Made by a program: the position numbers and the translations under genes. The notes below the pieces were generated by a model. The model had not been told where the DNA came from. It was given only the letters and a program-made list of their open reading frames with translations, and searched no databases. From Verrucomicrobiota bacterium (GTDB taxonomy: Bacteria > Verrucomicrobiota > Verrucomicrobiia > CAIQCK01): 64,000 nucleotides of DNA. The stretch covers positions 310,001 to 374,000 of the forward strand of contig JACRJX010000041.1 of the NCBI GenBank assembly GCA_016235595.1, given 5' to 3'. Below, piece after piece: positions 1-8,457 of this stretch; positions within the stretch are counted from its first letter, which is position 1, and each line of letters opens with the position of its first letter.

Positions 1-2461
1 GGTGAATATCCTTGAACCCATCCTTTTCAAGCCAATCGAGCTTCTTGCCCTTTGGTTTCGCCACGAAGACAGTCGCGCGACCTTGGAGATTGAAGCGATA
101 GCCCAAGCCGTAATCGGGAACATAGGTGGAACCTTTGCCCTTCCATTTGGAATAGACGGAACGAATGCCGCCGATCTGGAATACATTCTTCAGCGGGAAA
201 GCGGTGAGTGAATACAACGACCCGTTGTAAAACGAAGGATCGTGCCGCTCGACCTGCGAGCCATACACCGCATCGCCGACACGCGCAGGATCATGGGTGA
301 CGACGTTGCCGAGGTAGGGATGACGTTGTGGCTCGATTTCGGTGACGAAACTCATCGAGTCCACCTCCAACCGCAGCCTCGCCTTCTGGTAGAGGTTATA
401 GAGGGCGTAGAAATCCTGGTTGGTGCCACCACGAAACCAGTGACGCCACTTGTCGGTCCCGCATTGGTTGCGAAACGCCGCATTGAGTTCCTCCGTCAAG
501 GGTCGCGCATCGAGCAGCGCCGCCAGCGCGCCGGCGTGGTCGCCGTCCTTGAGCCGCGCGATGGCGTCCTGGGTGGCGATGGAGAGCTTGTAGAGGCCAC
601 GCACAAGACGGATGGCATCGATGAATTCGTAGTCGAAGAAATAGCGGCGTTCTTCCGGGATCGAGGGCCGCAACGCGCGCGCCTGCTCCAGCACTTCGCC
701 CAGATCCCGGATGCCCTTCTCGTAAATCTCGCGTTTGTATTGGTAGTTCAGCGCGAAGCCGTCACGCGTGCCGACGTCAATGTTGTGAAGGTTGGCGATG
801 ATGGTAAACATCGGCTCCATGACCTTGTGATAGAACGCATAGGTCTTGAACCCGTCGTTTCTGATGATGTGCGGATGCTTTTCGTAATAGGCATCGTAGA
901 GCGCTGCGACCTTCGGCGCGGCGGCCTCGCCGAACTCCTCGCGGCAATAACGCGCCAGATACTCGCGCGGCTTGAACGCGGGATAATCCCACAGCATCTC
1001 GGCGATGCCGCGTATCTCGATCTGTTGGTGGCGCAGATGATTCATCGCCAGCAACATGTGCTGCGTGTCGCCGCGCTGGAACATCGCGTCCATGTTGACC
1101 TTGAGGTAGGTCTCGATCGGCGTGCATTTGGCGATCTGCGGCCCGCCACCGAAATATTGCGTGTGGAAATACTGGCCGTAACGACGCTGCGGGTCGCGTT
1201 TCTCGGTCCAGAATTTCTTCGAGTAGCTCATCCCGCTCATGGCCGCGTCGCTGAAGCCCGTGGTGACTTCACGCGGCACCTTGAGCCAGCCCTCGTCGTA
1301 AAACTTGCCGACTTCGGCGTAGAGCGTCGTCATCATCTCCAGGTCGGGATTCGGATCGAGCTTTCGCACCAGTCTCGCCTGATCGGCCAATGCCTGGCTG
1401 ATGATCTCCGCGCGTTGCTGCGGCGTGCCGCCGTCGGGAAGGCTCAGTTCCTCGAACGGACCGTCGGCCCAGCCGCGCAGGTTGATCTCCCATGCCACCT
1501 GCGGTGAGAATTCCGTCCAGCGCTTGATGTAATAGCTCCAGAACTCGCGGAACGCCTCCGGGTGCAACCGATAGGAGAACTCCTTCGGTTTGCCGGCGGG
1601 ATTATGCTGCGCCCAGTAGTTGTCCCAGAAACCCGTGTCGGCGCCGACGCCTTCCATTTGGTGCTGCGTGATGAACAACCCGCGATCCACCGCCGCCTGA
1701 AGCCGCTCGCGATCAGGTTGCCAGTCAATGTCCACGAAATACCACGCGAACATGTTCATCTTCAACCGCAACGCCGCCTCCCAGAGCCGCTCGAACACCT
1801 CCGGATGGATGGCGAACATGTAACGGCTGTAGCGCGTGCGCTGGATCAGCCCGCTCTCCAACCACTCCATGAAAATCGGATGATCGTTGAGCGTCCAGCC
1901 GCGATATTTCCAGGTCGGTTCCTTGCCCGGCCCGAAGTTGATGCGGTCGTCGAAGGTCAATTCGCCGCGTGTCGCCGGCTCGTGGTCGGCCCAGAACCAG
2001 AAGGGATCCACGCCGAGATGCTTTTGCTCGAAATCATAGATGCCAAAGATGGCGCCACGCACGTTGCTGCCGGCGATGGCAAGCACCTGCTCTTTGCCGC
2101 CGACGTTGTTCAGCACGCGGTATTTGAAGACCTCCCACTTGCCCGCGAGATCGTCCACACCGACTCCGACCGACGCGAGCAATGCCTTTCCCTCCGCGCA
2201 ATCCGCGCTGCCGAGCACGATGCATTTGCCCCACGTCTCGCTGAGCGAGTGGACGATGTTCGGCGTGATGCCTGTGATCTTGGTGATATCGCGCTGAAGG
2301 TCCTTCGCAGCGGCCATCACGCCCTTGTGCTCCGTCTTTGCGAGTACGATGTAAGCCGGCTCCGCATCCTTGACCAACTCGATGCGCGGACGGGCCGGCG
2401 TATCGCCAAACACCGACGCGGCAACCAGGAACAAAAATACGACACTCTTATAATTTTTCAT
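1..2461 (-). CDS. GH115-like (alpha-glucuronidase-type) exported protein, C-terminus cut by window edge
   Basis: The reading frame is open from the ATG at 2461 to the left edge, giving 820 codons without a stop. Residues 1-19 form a Sec signal peptide (MKNYKSVVFLFLVAASVFG). An N-terminal alpha/beta domain contains AAKDLQRDITKITGI, followed by GIYDFEQKHLGVDPFWFW and YRGWTLNDHP, which are typical of GH115 proteins, enzymes that remove (4-O-methyl-)glucuronic acid from glycans. The TIM-barrel part continues through DVGTRDGFALNYQY. The visible end has a beta-sandwich-like stretch with VFVAKPKGKKLDWLEKDGF. The start overlaps the stop of the upstream propeller gene by 4 bases, so translation is probably coupled. 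It is related over its first part to the gene at 9615-13022. The exact substrate is inferred. Confidence 0.8.
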   Translation of the reverse strand, partial: MKNYKSVVFLFLVAASVFGDTPARPRIELVKDAEPAYIVLAKTEHKGVMAAAKDLQRDITKITGITPNIVHSLSETWGKCIVLGSADCAEGKALLASVGVGVDDLAGKWEVFKYRVLNNVGGKEQVLAIAGSNVRGAIFGIYDFEQKHLGVDPFWFWADHEPATRGELTFDDRINFGPGKEPTWKYRGWTLNDHPIFMEWLESGLIQRTRYSRYMFAIHPEVFERLWEAALRLKMNMFAWYFVDIDWQPDRERLQAAVDRGLFITQHQMEGVGADTGFWDNYWAQHNPAGKPKEFSYRLHPEAFREFWSYYIKRWTEFSPQVAWEINLRGWADGPFEELSLPDGGTPQQRAEIISQALADQARLVRKLDPNPDLEMMTTLYAEVGKFYDEGWLKVPREVTTGFSDAAMSGMSYSKKFWTEKRDPQRRYGQYFHTQYFGGGPQIAKCTPIETYLKVNMDAMFQRGDTQHMLLAMNHLRHQQIEIRGIAEMLWDYPAFKPREYLARYCREEFGEAAAPKVAALYDAYYEKHPHIIRNDGFKTYAFYHKVMEPMFTIIANLHNIDVGTRDGFALNYQYKREIYEKGIRDLGEVLEQARALRPSIPEERRYFFDYEFIDAIRLVRGLYKLSIATQDAIARLKDGDHAGALAALLDARPLTEELNAAFRNQCGTDKWRHWFRGGTNQDFYALYNLYQKARLRLEVDSMSFVTEIEPQRHPYLGNVVTHDPARVGDAVYGSQVERHDPSFYNGSLYSLTAFPLKNVFQIGGIRSVYSKWKGKGSTYVPDYGLGYRFNLQGRATVFVAKPKGKKLDWLEKDGFKDIH

Positions 2462-3768
2462 CGTGGATTGGATGGGTTGAAGCCTCCCTCAAAGCCCCTG
2501 CCACCTGGCAGGAACATGAAAAGACACGCGCGGCGGTCGCTCTCGCCAATGAAGATTGTGCCATCCAGACCGGCGGTCATCGCGTCGAACTGATAGGCCC
2601 GCTTGGCGTAATAGGGACTGCGGTCCACCGTCAGCACGCCCCAGTCGCGAAACCCTTCGCGGCCAGTCGTGTCGTAGCTGACGAGCTTGCACGTATCCTG
2701 AAACTCACCGCAGATCATGTAGAGCCTCTCATCGGGACCGAGCACTGCCGCGCGCACACGACGATGGATGCGTGGCTTGCCGAGGTTGACAATCTGCTCG
2801 CGGTCGGCGCGCATCTGGAAGAGATAGCCGTCGCTGGTGGTGCCGAAGAGGTTGCCCCTGGCATCGGCGATCCATTGCTCGATGACGGGGTAGCCGTGGT
2901 AGTTCCACGCCTCCCAATACTCGCCCGGAATCTGCATCGTCGTGCGGACCAGTTTCTGCGAGGTCGGATCGTAATAAATGACGCGGCCATCTTCGCCGGA
3001 GGTATAGACGCGGCCGTTCGGCGCGACATGGAGCGCGCGCGGTACGCTGCGCCATGTCCGTTCCGGCCCCGAATAAACCTGCCGCTCGACCACCGGGCCG
3101 ACGTCACGGCATTTCTTTTTCCCCAAGTCCCACACGAAGAACCGCGCGTGCGGATAGCTGATGCCGTAGAGCTGGCGAGCCCTTGCGTCGAGCGCGAGCG
3201 CGTAGATCGAGTCGCCGGGCACGGGCACGCCGAGGTCCTCGACGGGACACGGTTCGCTCGTCAGTCGCGTGGTTTTGTCTGCGTCGGCATCGTAGCGATA
3301 GAGGTGCCCGCCGGAATAGTTCGTGTAGGGTGCGCACACATCTTTCCAGAGCTGCTGCTCGGTGGCGCGGAAGCCGCCTTGGAATTTCTGCGTCAGCGGC
3401 ACCGGCGCGAGCATATTCAAACCGCCACCGATGAACAGTGAGCCATCGTAGTCCTGGACCAGCGCATGGTGCACGCCGCGCGCGTCGCCAATGCGACCGA
3501 GCGGACGGACTTTGTTGATGGCGCGGTCGTAGAGGAACAGGAACGAAGCCGTCTTGCCGCTGGTGGCGCCGTAGACGCGGCCGTTGCTGGCGGTGACAAG
3601 CGCCGTGATCGGGCTGTTGTCTGCTTCAATCTCCGTCACGTCGGGATAGCCGAGCGTGCGGAGATCAAGCCGGTGCGCGTCGAAGTTGGGGTTGATCCAT
3701 TTTTGCGCGTGGGCCACACCCAGGGCGGCCAACAGCGAAAACAAAGCTGCAAATCGAGTGCGGTTCAT
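2458..3768 (-). CDS. Exported beta-propeller protein (Kelch/NHL-like), function unknown
   Basis: This is a 436-residue protein with a Sec signal peptide (MNRTRFAALFSLLAALGVAHA). The rest is built of repeated blade-like units such as VTASNGRVYGATSGK, LVQDYDGSLFIGGG and HVAPNGRVYTSGEDGR, which indicate a secreted beta-propeller of about six or seven blades. No catalytic residues can be assigned. It may bind a sugar or act as a lyase or epimerase on cleaved oligosaccharides, but that is speculation. It overlaps both neighbours by 4 bases (ATGA), so it is translationally coupled with a second propeller gene upstream and with the GH115-like gene downstream. It should therefore serve the same substrate. 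Confidence 0.75.
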   Translation of the reverse strand: MNRTRFAALFSLLAALGVAHAQKWINPNFDAHRLDLRTLGYPDVTEIEADNSPITALVTASNGRVYGATSGKTASFLFLYDRAINKVRPLGRIGDARGVHHALVQDYDGSLFIGGGLNMLAPVPLTQKFQGGFRATEQQLWKDVCAPYTNYSGGHLYRYDADADKTTRLTSEPCPVEDLGVPVPGDSIYALALDARARQLYGISYPHARFFVWDLGKKKCRDVGPVVERQVYSGPERTWRSVPRALHVAPNGRVYTSGEDGRVIYYDPTSQKLVRTTMQIPGEYWEAWNYHGYPVIEQWIADARGNLFGTTSDGYLFQMRADREQIVNLGKPRIHRRVRAAVLGPDERLYMICGEFQDTCKLVSYDTTGREGFRDWGVLTVDRSPYYAKRAYQFDAMTAGLDGTIFIGESDRRACLFMFLPGGRGFEGGFNPSNPR

Positions 3769-5147
3769 CGCGTTTTCTCCTCCATCTCATCTTTGGCGGG
3801 CGTATAGCTCACCAAGCCCATGCTGAATGGCCAGCGGTTATCAATCTTGTTGGCGACGCGTTTCGGATCGCGCTCCTCGATCGCGCCGACGAAATAAATC
3901 TTCCCGTCCTTCTTGCCCGTGCAGGCGCCGCCGAGGCCGAACACACGCCGGCCATCCGGCGTGCGCATGAGTCCCAATTCGCGGCGCTGTTTCGTGGCGA
4001 TGTCGTAGACGACCAGCGCCGACTCCGGCGGCACCGCCTCGCCCGTCAGGCGCGCGGTGAACTTCCGCTCGTCGGCGACGTCCCACGACACGCCCGCGTA
4101 ATCGAACGCAACCGAAACCACCGGCGCATAGTAGATGCGGTGATCGCGCGAGATGGTCAGCGCCAGTGTCGAGACGGGAATGAAGCTGGGGTCAGCGTTG
4201 ACGTAGCGCTCCGCGCAGAGCCGCACCAGCGGCGTGATCTTGCCCTCGGGACCGTCGCGAACGTCGAACTTGAAGAGCATCGAATCTCCCACCATCACGC
4301 CGTAGGCCACGCGGTCCACCGGGTCCCACTCGATGACGCGCCAATAGGTTTTGCGGTCAATCAGCGGGTTCGACATCGTGCGCGGTGTGGCGCGCGGATC
4401 AATCGGCAACCGCGTTGCGCGCAGGTCAAAAACACGATCCTGTTTCGGGTCGTATTTCCAGATGCGACCGATGGGGAACGAGCCATAGACGTTGCCCTCA
4501 TCGTCGGCGAAAATCGTGCGGCAAATGTCCCAGTCGTCCACGCGGCCGAGGTCGGTCGTCGCCTTCTTGCGCAGGTCGAACGTGTAAAGGTGCCCGTCCT
4601 CCCCCAGCCCGTAGAGCCGCTGATACTTCGGTTCCAGAACAAAACCCAGCAGGCCCCACTGGCGATTGATCTGGCCGACGATCTCCAGCTTCCGCAGCTT
4701 CGGGTCGTAGCGGAGCCAATGCGGCCCGCGGTAGCTTGCCGGGTCCACGCACTCCGGCCCGCTGTCCTCGCAGAAGTCGCCGAAGTGGATGCGGCCCTGT
4801 TCATCCTCGCCCATGCGAACGTGGATCTTGCCGCTGGTGCGCACGCCCTGTCCGCGCTCGCCCTTGAACTCGGTGAGATCGGCAATGTGATGCATCGTCT
4901 GCGTGGCCGGGTCGAATTCAAAGAAGTGCGCCGCCTCGGCGTGTGTGCAAAGCCCGATGTAAAGCTTGCCACTCTTGGCGCCATAGAGCGCGCTCCACAT
5001 GCTGTCCTCCCGCTCGCTGCCACCGGTGAAACGATGCGCCTGCACTGTGACGATGGGCGAAGTGGCAGGCTTGGGTTTTGTTTCGGCAAACGCTCCCTGC
5101 GCCGCCAGCAGCCAGACGGCGGCAATTAGTTTGATGGGTAGTCTCAT
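3765..5147 (-). CDS. Second exported beta-propeller protein, function unknown
   Basis: The frame is open from 5183, but the ATG at 5147 is chosen because it begins a clean Sec signal peptide (MRLPIKLIAAVWLLAAQGAFA) and follows the upstream stop by one base. The mature part of about 440 residues has recurring blade motifs: SALYGAKSGKLYIG, VRMGEDEQGRIHFGDF, FADDEGNVYGSFPIGRIWKYD and RDHRIYYAPV. It is a distant cousin of the next gene, with a different blade order, so the two may be an old duplication. It sits between a GH39-like gene and the other propeller in one coupled unit. Function is unknown; binding or trimming of oligosaccharides in the periplasm is a guess. Confidence 0.75.
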   Translation of the reverse strand: MRLPIKLIAAVWLLAAQGAFAETKPKPATSPIVTVQAHRFTGGSEREDSMWSALYGAKSGKLYIGLCTHAEAAHFFEFDPATQTMHHIADLTEFKGERGQGVRTSGKIHVRMGEDEQGRIHFGDFCEDSGPECVDPASYRGPHWLRYDPKLRKLEIVGQINRQWGLLGFVLEPKYQRLYGLGEDGHLYTFDLRKKATTDLGRVDDWDICRTIFADDEGNVYGSFPIGRIWKYDPKQDRVFDLRATRLPIDPRATPRTMSNPLIDRKTYWRVIEWDPVDRVAYGVMVGDSMLFKFDVRDGPEGKITPLVRLCAERYVNADPSFIPVSTLALTISRDHRIYYAPVVSVAFDYAGVSWDVADERKFTARLTGEAVPPESALVVYDIATKQRRELGLMRTPDGRRVFGLGGACTGKKDGKIYFVGAIEERDPKRVANKIDNRWPFSMGLVSYTPAKDEMEEKTR

Positions 5148-5148
5148 G

Positions 5149-6549
5149 TCAGTTCCCTGTTTGAAACGCAGTCTTGTCGGCAATGACCAGCGGGTAATCT
5201 GTCAGCGGCAGCGCGTCGAACTTGGTGATCCTGTAAACGCGGCCACTCAGCGGGTCGAGCAGCGCGGGGGACTTGAGTTTATCGCCAACCGTCACCGTCA
5301 CCTTCTGCGGCGGCACGTCTTTCGTCAGATCGGCGGGCGTCCAGAAGAGATAGAGCGGTTGGCCGCGCCGCTGGAAGCTAGCCGTCACCACAGCCGCGTC
5401 GCCCGCGCCCTCGACCTTCACCTGCAAGTCGGCCTTTCGGGTTTCGGCGTCGAACAATGCGCAGAGGTTCTGGTAAGCGAAGAAGGCCGGCTTCGGCGTG
5501 TAGTCCGAGCCGCGCAACAGGCCCTTCCAGTTCGTGCTGCCGCGATAGCCCACCAAGTCCACGATGAGGAAATACGAGGTCAACTCGACCTCCATCCGCA
5601 GGTCGCTGACGATGCGCCGCAGCAGCCACTTCGCCTGGCGCGTCTCATTCCAGTCGGTCTTGCTGAGAGCGCCCGCGCCGCCTTTCTGCGACGGACAGCC
5701 ACACTCGCCCTGCCAGAGCTTGATGCGCGAACCGTTGTGCTGGACGAGCAACTCGCGCACGCCGCGCACATCCTCCTCGTAGCCCGCCTCCGGCACTTCG
5801 CGATACGGATGGTAGGAAACCACGTCCACATGCTCCGCGAGGCCGGCATCGAGGCATTTCTTCAGGTAATCCAAAGGCACGCGGGCGAACGCGCAGCCGA
5901 TAATGACCGCGTCGGGCACGCGCTGGCGGATGATCGGCGCAGTGTCCTTCACCAGCTTCGCGTAGGCCGCCGCGTCGGGTTTGCCGGGCTTCCAGAAGGC
6001 GGTGATGTTCGGCTCGTTCCAAATCTCGTAGTGCCGCACGCGACCTTTGAAATGCTCGGCAATCTTCGCCGTGAAGTTTTTCCAGCCATCCATCGCCACC
6101 TCGTCAAAGACCGGCACCCAACCCACCGCCGTCGCGTCGGCCTTCGGCGTGTAGAGCGGGTTTCCGTAACCGAGGTTGAACCACGGTTGGATGCCAATCT
6201 TCAACAGCCCGTCCACGACCTCGTCGAGCCACGCGAAATCATACTGGCCGCGCGTCTTCTCCGTGCGCGCCCAACCGGTCTGGCAGCGTGCCCATTTCAC
6301 GCCGAGTTGCGCGGCGTGTTGGTAAGTCTTCACGGGATCGAAATGCTGCCGGTCAAGCGTCTCATAGCCAACCGACAGCGGCGAAGCCTTGATAGCCGAC
6401 GACGGTCGTGTCTTGAGCTTGCCAACGGCGGTGAGGCCGAACCCAGCGAACGGATTCGCGGTGTCAGCCCAAAGCGAGAACGGTTTGACCGCCGCCAGCG
6501 CGGCAGCGCCAGCACTCCACTTGATGAAGGCTCGTCGTGAAGGATTCAT
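5149..6549 (-). CDS. Tat-exported GH39-like glycosidase
   Basis: This 466-residue protein begins with a twin-arginine signal (SRRAFIKW followed by a hydrophobic stretch), so it is exported folded. The TIM barrel carries the GH39/clan GH-A layout: GYETLDR near residue 61, WARCQTGWARTEK, then HYEIWNEPN with the likely acid/base Glu179, and LWQGECGCPS with the likely nucleophile Glu282. GH39 members are beta-xylosidases, alpha-iduronidases and related enzymes, so the sugar is not fixed. Its length is typical of a GH39 catalytic domain plus a small C-terminal beta domain. It is one of four GH39-like modules in the window. A candidate operator lies 43-73 bases before the ATG, suggesting its own regulated promoter. 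Confidence 0.82.
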   Translation of the reverse strand: MNPSRRAFIKWSAGAAALAAVKPFSLWADTANPFAGFGLTAVGKLKTRPSSAIKASPLSVGYETLDRQHFDPVKTYQHAAQLGVKWARCQTGWARTEKTRGQYDFAWLDEVVDGLLKIGIQPWFNLGYGNPLYTPKADATAVGWVPVFDEVAMDGWKNFTAKIAEHFKGRVRHYEIWNEPNITAFWKPGKPDAAAYAKLVKDTAPIIRQRVPDAVIIGCAFARVPLDYLKKCLDAGLAEHVDVVSYHPYREVPEAGYEEDVRGVRELLVQHNGSRIKLWQGECGCPSQKGGAGALSKTDWNETRQAKWLLRRIVSDLRMEVELTSYFLIVDLVGYRGSTNWKGLLRGSDYTPKPAFFAYQNLCALFDAETRKADLQVKVEGAGDAAVVTASFQRRGQPLYLFWTPADLTKDVPPQKVTVTVGDKLKSPALLDPLSGRVYRITKFDALPLTDYPLVIADKTAFQTGN

Positions 6550-6591
6550 GTTCGCCGATACTATCTATTTACCCCGACCCCGCAGCATTGT

Positions 6592-6622
6592 TTTGTGCAA
6601 AGCGCGATGAAAAATGTGCAAC
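6592..6622 (-). promoter_or_regulatory. Candidate XylR-type operator A upstream of the GH39-like gene at 5149-6549
   Basis: On the minus strand two TGCAC half-sites lie exactly 21 bases apart (TTGCAC ... TTTGCACAAA) with a run of five T between them. The same 31-base block recurs at 8130-8160 with 26 of 31 positions identical. Direct repeats about two helical turns apart are the usual binding pattern of AraC-family proteins, and a XylR-like regulator is encoded at 8454-9614. The element sits 43 bases before the start codon. Binding itself is inference. Confidence 0.55.
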
Positions 6623-6625
6623 CGA

Positions 6626-8080
6626 TCACCCCAGCGCCACCGCGCGGTCGGTCACGATGAGCGGATGGTCGGCCAGCGGGGCGTCGGCGAGGATCCATTG
6701 ATCGCCACGCTGCTCCGCGCCGTCGAGTTGATAGATGGAGGAGGTGAGCGGGTCCACGAGAACGGGTTGACTCAGGCGCGCGTCGGGGCGCGTGGCGAGC
6801 GTGAGATTGATGCGCGCGTCGGGGCGCTCCATCTCGTGGCCGCAAGGATGCCAATAGACGTGCAGCGCCTTGCCGTTGCGGGCGAAACCGGCGAAGACGA
6901 TCTCGTCGGTCTTCACCGGCTCGGCTCCGGCAACGGAGGCGAAGCTCATCGTCAGTTCGGCGCGGACGGTCTGGGCGTCGAAGAGGGCGCACAGGCATTG
7001 GTAGGCGAAGTAGGCGGGCTTGGGCGTGTAGTCGGTGCCGCGCAGCAGGCCCTTGAAGTTGGTCTTGCCGCTGGGGCCTTCGCTGCCGAAGTAGTTCACG
7101 AGGTCCACCGTGTGGAAGTAGGAAACCAGTTCGATCTCCATCCGCAGGTCGGAGAGGAACCGGCGCAACATAAACTTCGCCTGGCGCTGCTCGGTCCACG
7201 CGTAGTTGGCGCGACCACCCGCGCCGCCCGGCTGTGATGCCGCGCCAACCTCACCGTGCCAGAGCGCGATGCCGGGCTTGTGTTTGGCGATGATCTTGCG
7301 CCACTGGCGGACGTCGGCTTCGTAGTTGTGCTCGGGGATGGGCCGATAGGAGTGGAATGATGCCTTCTGGATATGCTCGCCGAGACCGCACTCCATGCAG
7401 GCTTGGAAGAACTTCGTGTCCATGCCAGCGACCGCGCCGCCAATGATGATGGCGTCGGGCCGGCGCTCGCGGATGGCGGGGACGGTGAGCTTGACCAACT
7501 CGACGTATTTCGCAGGGCCGGGTTCGTCGGGCCGCCAGAAGCTTTTTCCCTGCGGCTCGTTCCAAATCTCAAAATGCAGCACGCGCCTGCGGTAGTGCTC
7601 GGCGAGCGCGCCGACGTAGCGCAACCACGCGCGCCGGGCTTCCTCGGTGCGTGTTGGAATCCAGCCCACGGCGGACTCGAACGGCGCTTCGGGCGTGTAC
7701 AGCCGATTGCCGAAACCGACGCAGAACCACGGCTGGATGCCGATCTTCAGCAGACGGTCCACGACGGCATCGAGCCACGCGAAGTCATACTCGCCGCGCT
7801 TGAGTTCCGTGCGGCACCAGCCGGTGTGGACACGCGCCCATTTCACACCGAGCCGGGCGAGATGCGGGTAAGTGCGCTCCGGATCGAACATCTTGCGGTC
7901 GAGCGTCTCGAACCCGACCGACAGCGGTGACGCGGCGATGACGAGCGAGTCGCGCGGCGCGACCTTGCCGAGCACAGGCAGCTTGACCATCGGAGCCGCC
8001 GTTGATTTGTCCGCAAGCCAGCCGCTCGCGGTGGCGGCCAGACAAGTTCCCAGGAATCGGCGTCGCGAGATGGCGTCCAT
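6626..8080 (-). CDS. Tat-exported GH39-like glycosidase
   Basis: The frame opens at 8122, but the ATG at 8080 is preferred: it starts a twin-arginine signal (MDAISRRRFLGTCLAATASG) and GGAGG at 8089-8093 lies 8 bases upstream. The 484-residue product is a close paralogue of the next gene: GFETLDRKMFDPERTYPHLA, WARVHTGWCRTELKRGEYDF, FEIWNEPQG with likely acid/base Glu175 and ALWHGEVGAAS with likely nucleophile Glu277. It should be a retaining exo-glycosidase of clan GH-A acting outside the cytoplasm. Candidate operator B lies 50-80 bases before the start, so this gene and its neighbour appear to be co-regulated by the XylR-like protein. Confidence 0.82.
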   Translation of the reverse strand: MDAISRRRFLGTCLAATASGWLADKSTAAPMVKLPVLGKVAPRDSLVIAASPLSVGFETLDRKMFDPERTYPHLARLGVKWARVHTGWCRTELKRGEYDFAWLDAVVDRLLKIGIQPWFCVGFGNRLYTPEAPFESAVGWIPTRTEEARRAWLRYVGALAEHYRRRVLHFEIWNEPQGKSFWRPDEPGPAKYVELVKLTVPAIRERRPDAIIIGGAVAGMDTKFFQACMECGLGEHIQKASFHSYRPIPEHNYEADVRQWRKIIAKHKPGIALWHGEVGAASQPGGAGGRANYAWTEQRQAKFMLRRFLSDLRMEIELVSYFHTVDLVNYFGSEGPSGKTNFKGLLRGTDYTPKPAYFAYQCLCALFDAQTVRAELTMSFASVAGAEPVKTDEIVFAGFARNGKALHVYWHPCGHEMERPDARINLTLATRPDARLSQPVLVDPLTSSIYQLDGAEQRGDQWILADAPLADHPLIVTDRAVALG

Positions 8081-8088
8081 GTTCATGA

Positions 8089-8093
8089 CCTCC
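8089..8093 (-). promoter_or_regulatory. Ribosome binding site GGAGG deciding the start of the GH39-like gene
   Basis: On the minus strand GGAGG is followed by 8 bases and the ATG at 8080. A nearer ATG at 8086 would be only 2 bases away, and the TTG at 8122 lies upstream of the site. The Tat motif also begins right after the chosen ATG. Confidence 0.6.
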
Positions 8094-8129
8094 GATGCTA
8101 GCTGGCGCGCGCTCCCCCGCAACCACGCA

Positions 8130-8160
8130 TTTGTGCAGAGTGCTTTGAAAAACGTGCAAC
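8130..8160 (-). promoter_or_regulatory. Candidate XylR-type operator B upstream of the GH39-like gene at 6626-8080
   Basis: This is the second copy of the 31-base element. Minus-strand TGCAC half-sites are again 21 bases apart, the second inside CTGCACAAA, and the five-T run is kept. Differences from copy A fall between the half-sites rather than in them. It lies in the 152-base gap after the truncated pectate-lyase-fold ORF. The regulator gene is just upstream. Confidence 0.55.
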
Positions 8161-8232
8161 CGTTTCGCTCTGAGTTTCAGCGAGTTGTGCCAGTGGTCCG
8201 GCAATTCTGCAAATCCATCGCGCCCACGTCGT

Positions 8233-8457
8233 CTACTGGCTGCCGCAAAGATAGTCGCGAATCAGAAACATGACCTTGCCGCCGCCAGCGGCCGCACCGG
8301 CATTGATTGTCATCTGGATGGCGGCCCGGTCATTCGACGTGCGATCGCCATTCGCACCGTGGTCGCAGACATTGAAAATCTTTTCACCAGCCACATCCGC
8401 CGCAGCACCGAGGTTAGCGCAAGCGACCATCCCGAGCCAGAAGTGGCTCGGGTTCAT
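8233..8457 (-). pseudogene. Truncated N-terminus of a pectate-lyase-fold (GH28/beta-helix) protein
   Basis: The ATG at 8457 overlaps the regulator stop by 4 bases and opens only 74 codons. The start looks like a short signal peptide (MNPSHFWLGMVACANLGAAA). It is followed by FNVCDHGANGD, SNDRAAIQMTINAGAAAGGG and KVMFLIRDYLCGS, the standard opening of GH28 and pectate-lyase-3 proteins (DFGA.GDG..ND.AAIQ.AID.A...GGG.V..P.G.Y..G). Full-length relatives have 400 or more residues, so the beta-helix is missing. No continuation is seen in any frame of the next 150 bases. It is a remnant left by deletion, although a short exported peptide cannot be excluded. Confidence 0.65.
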
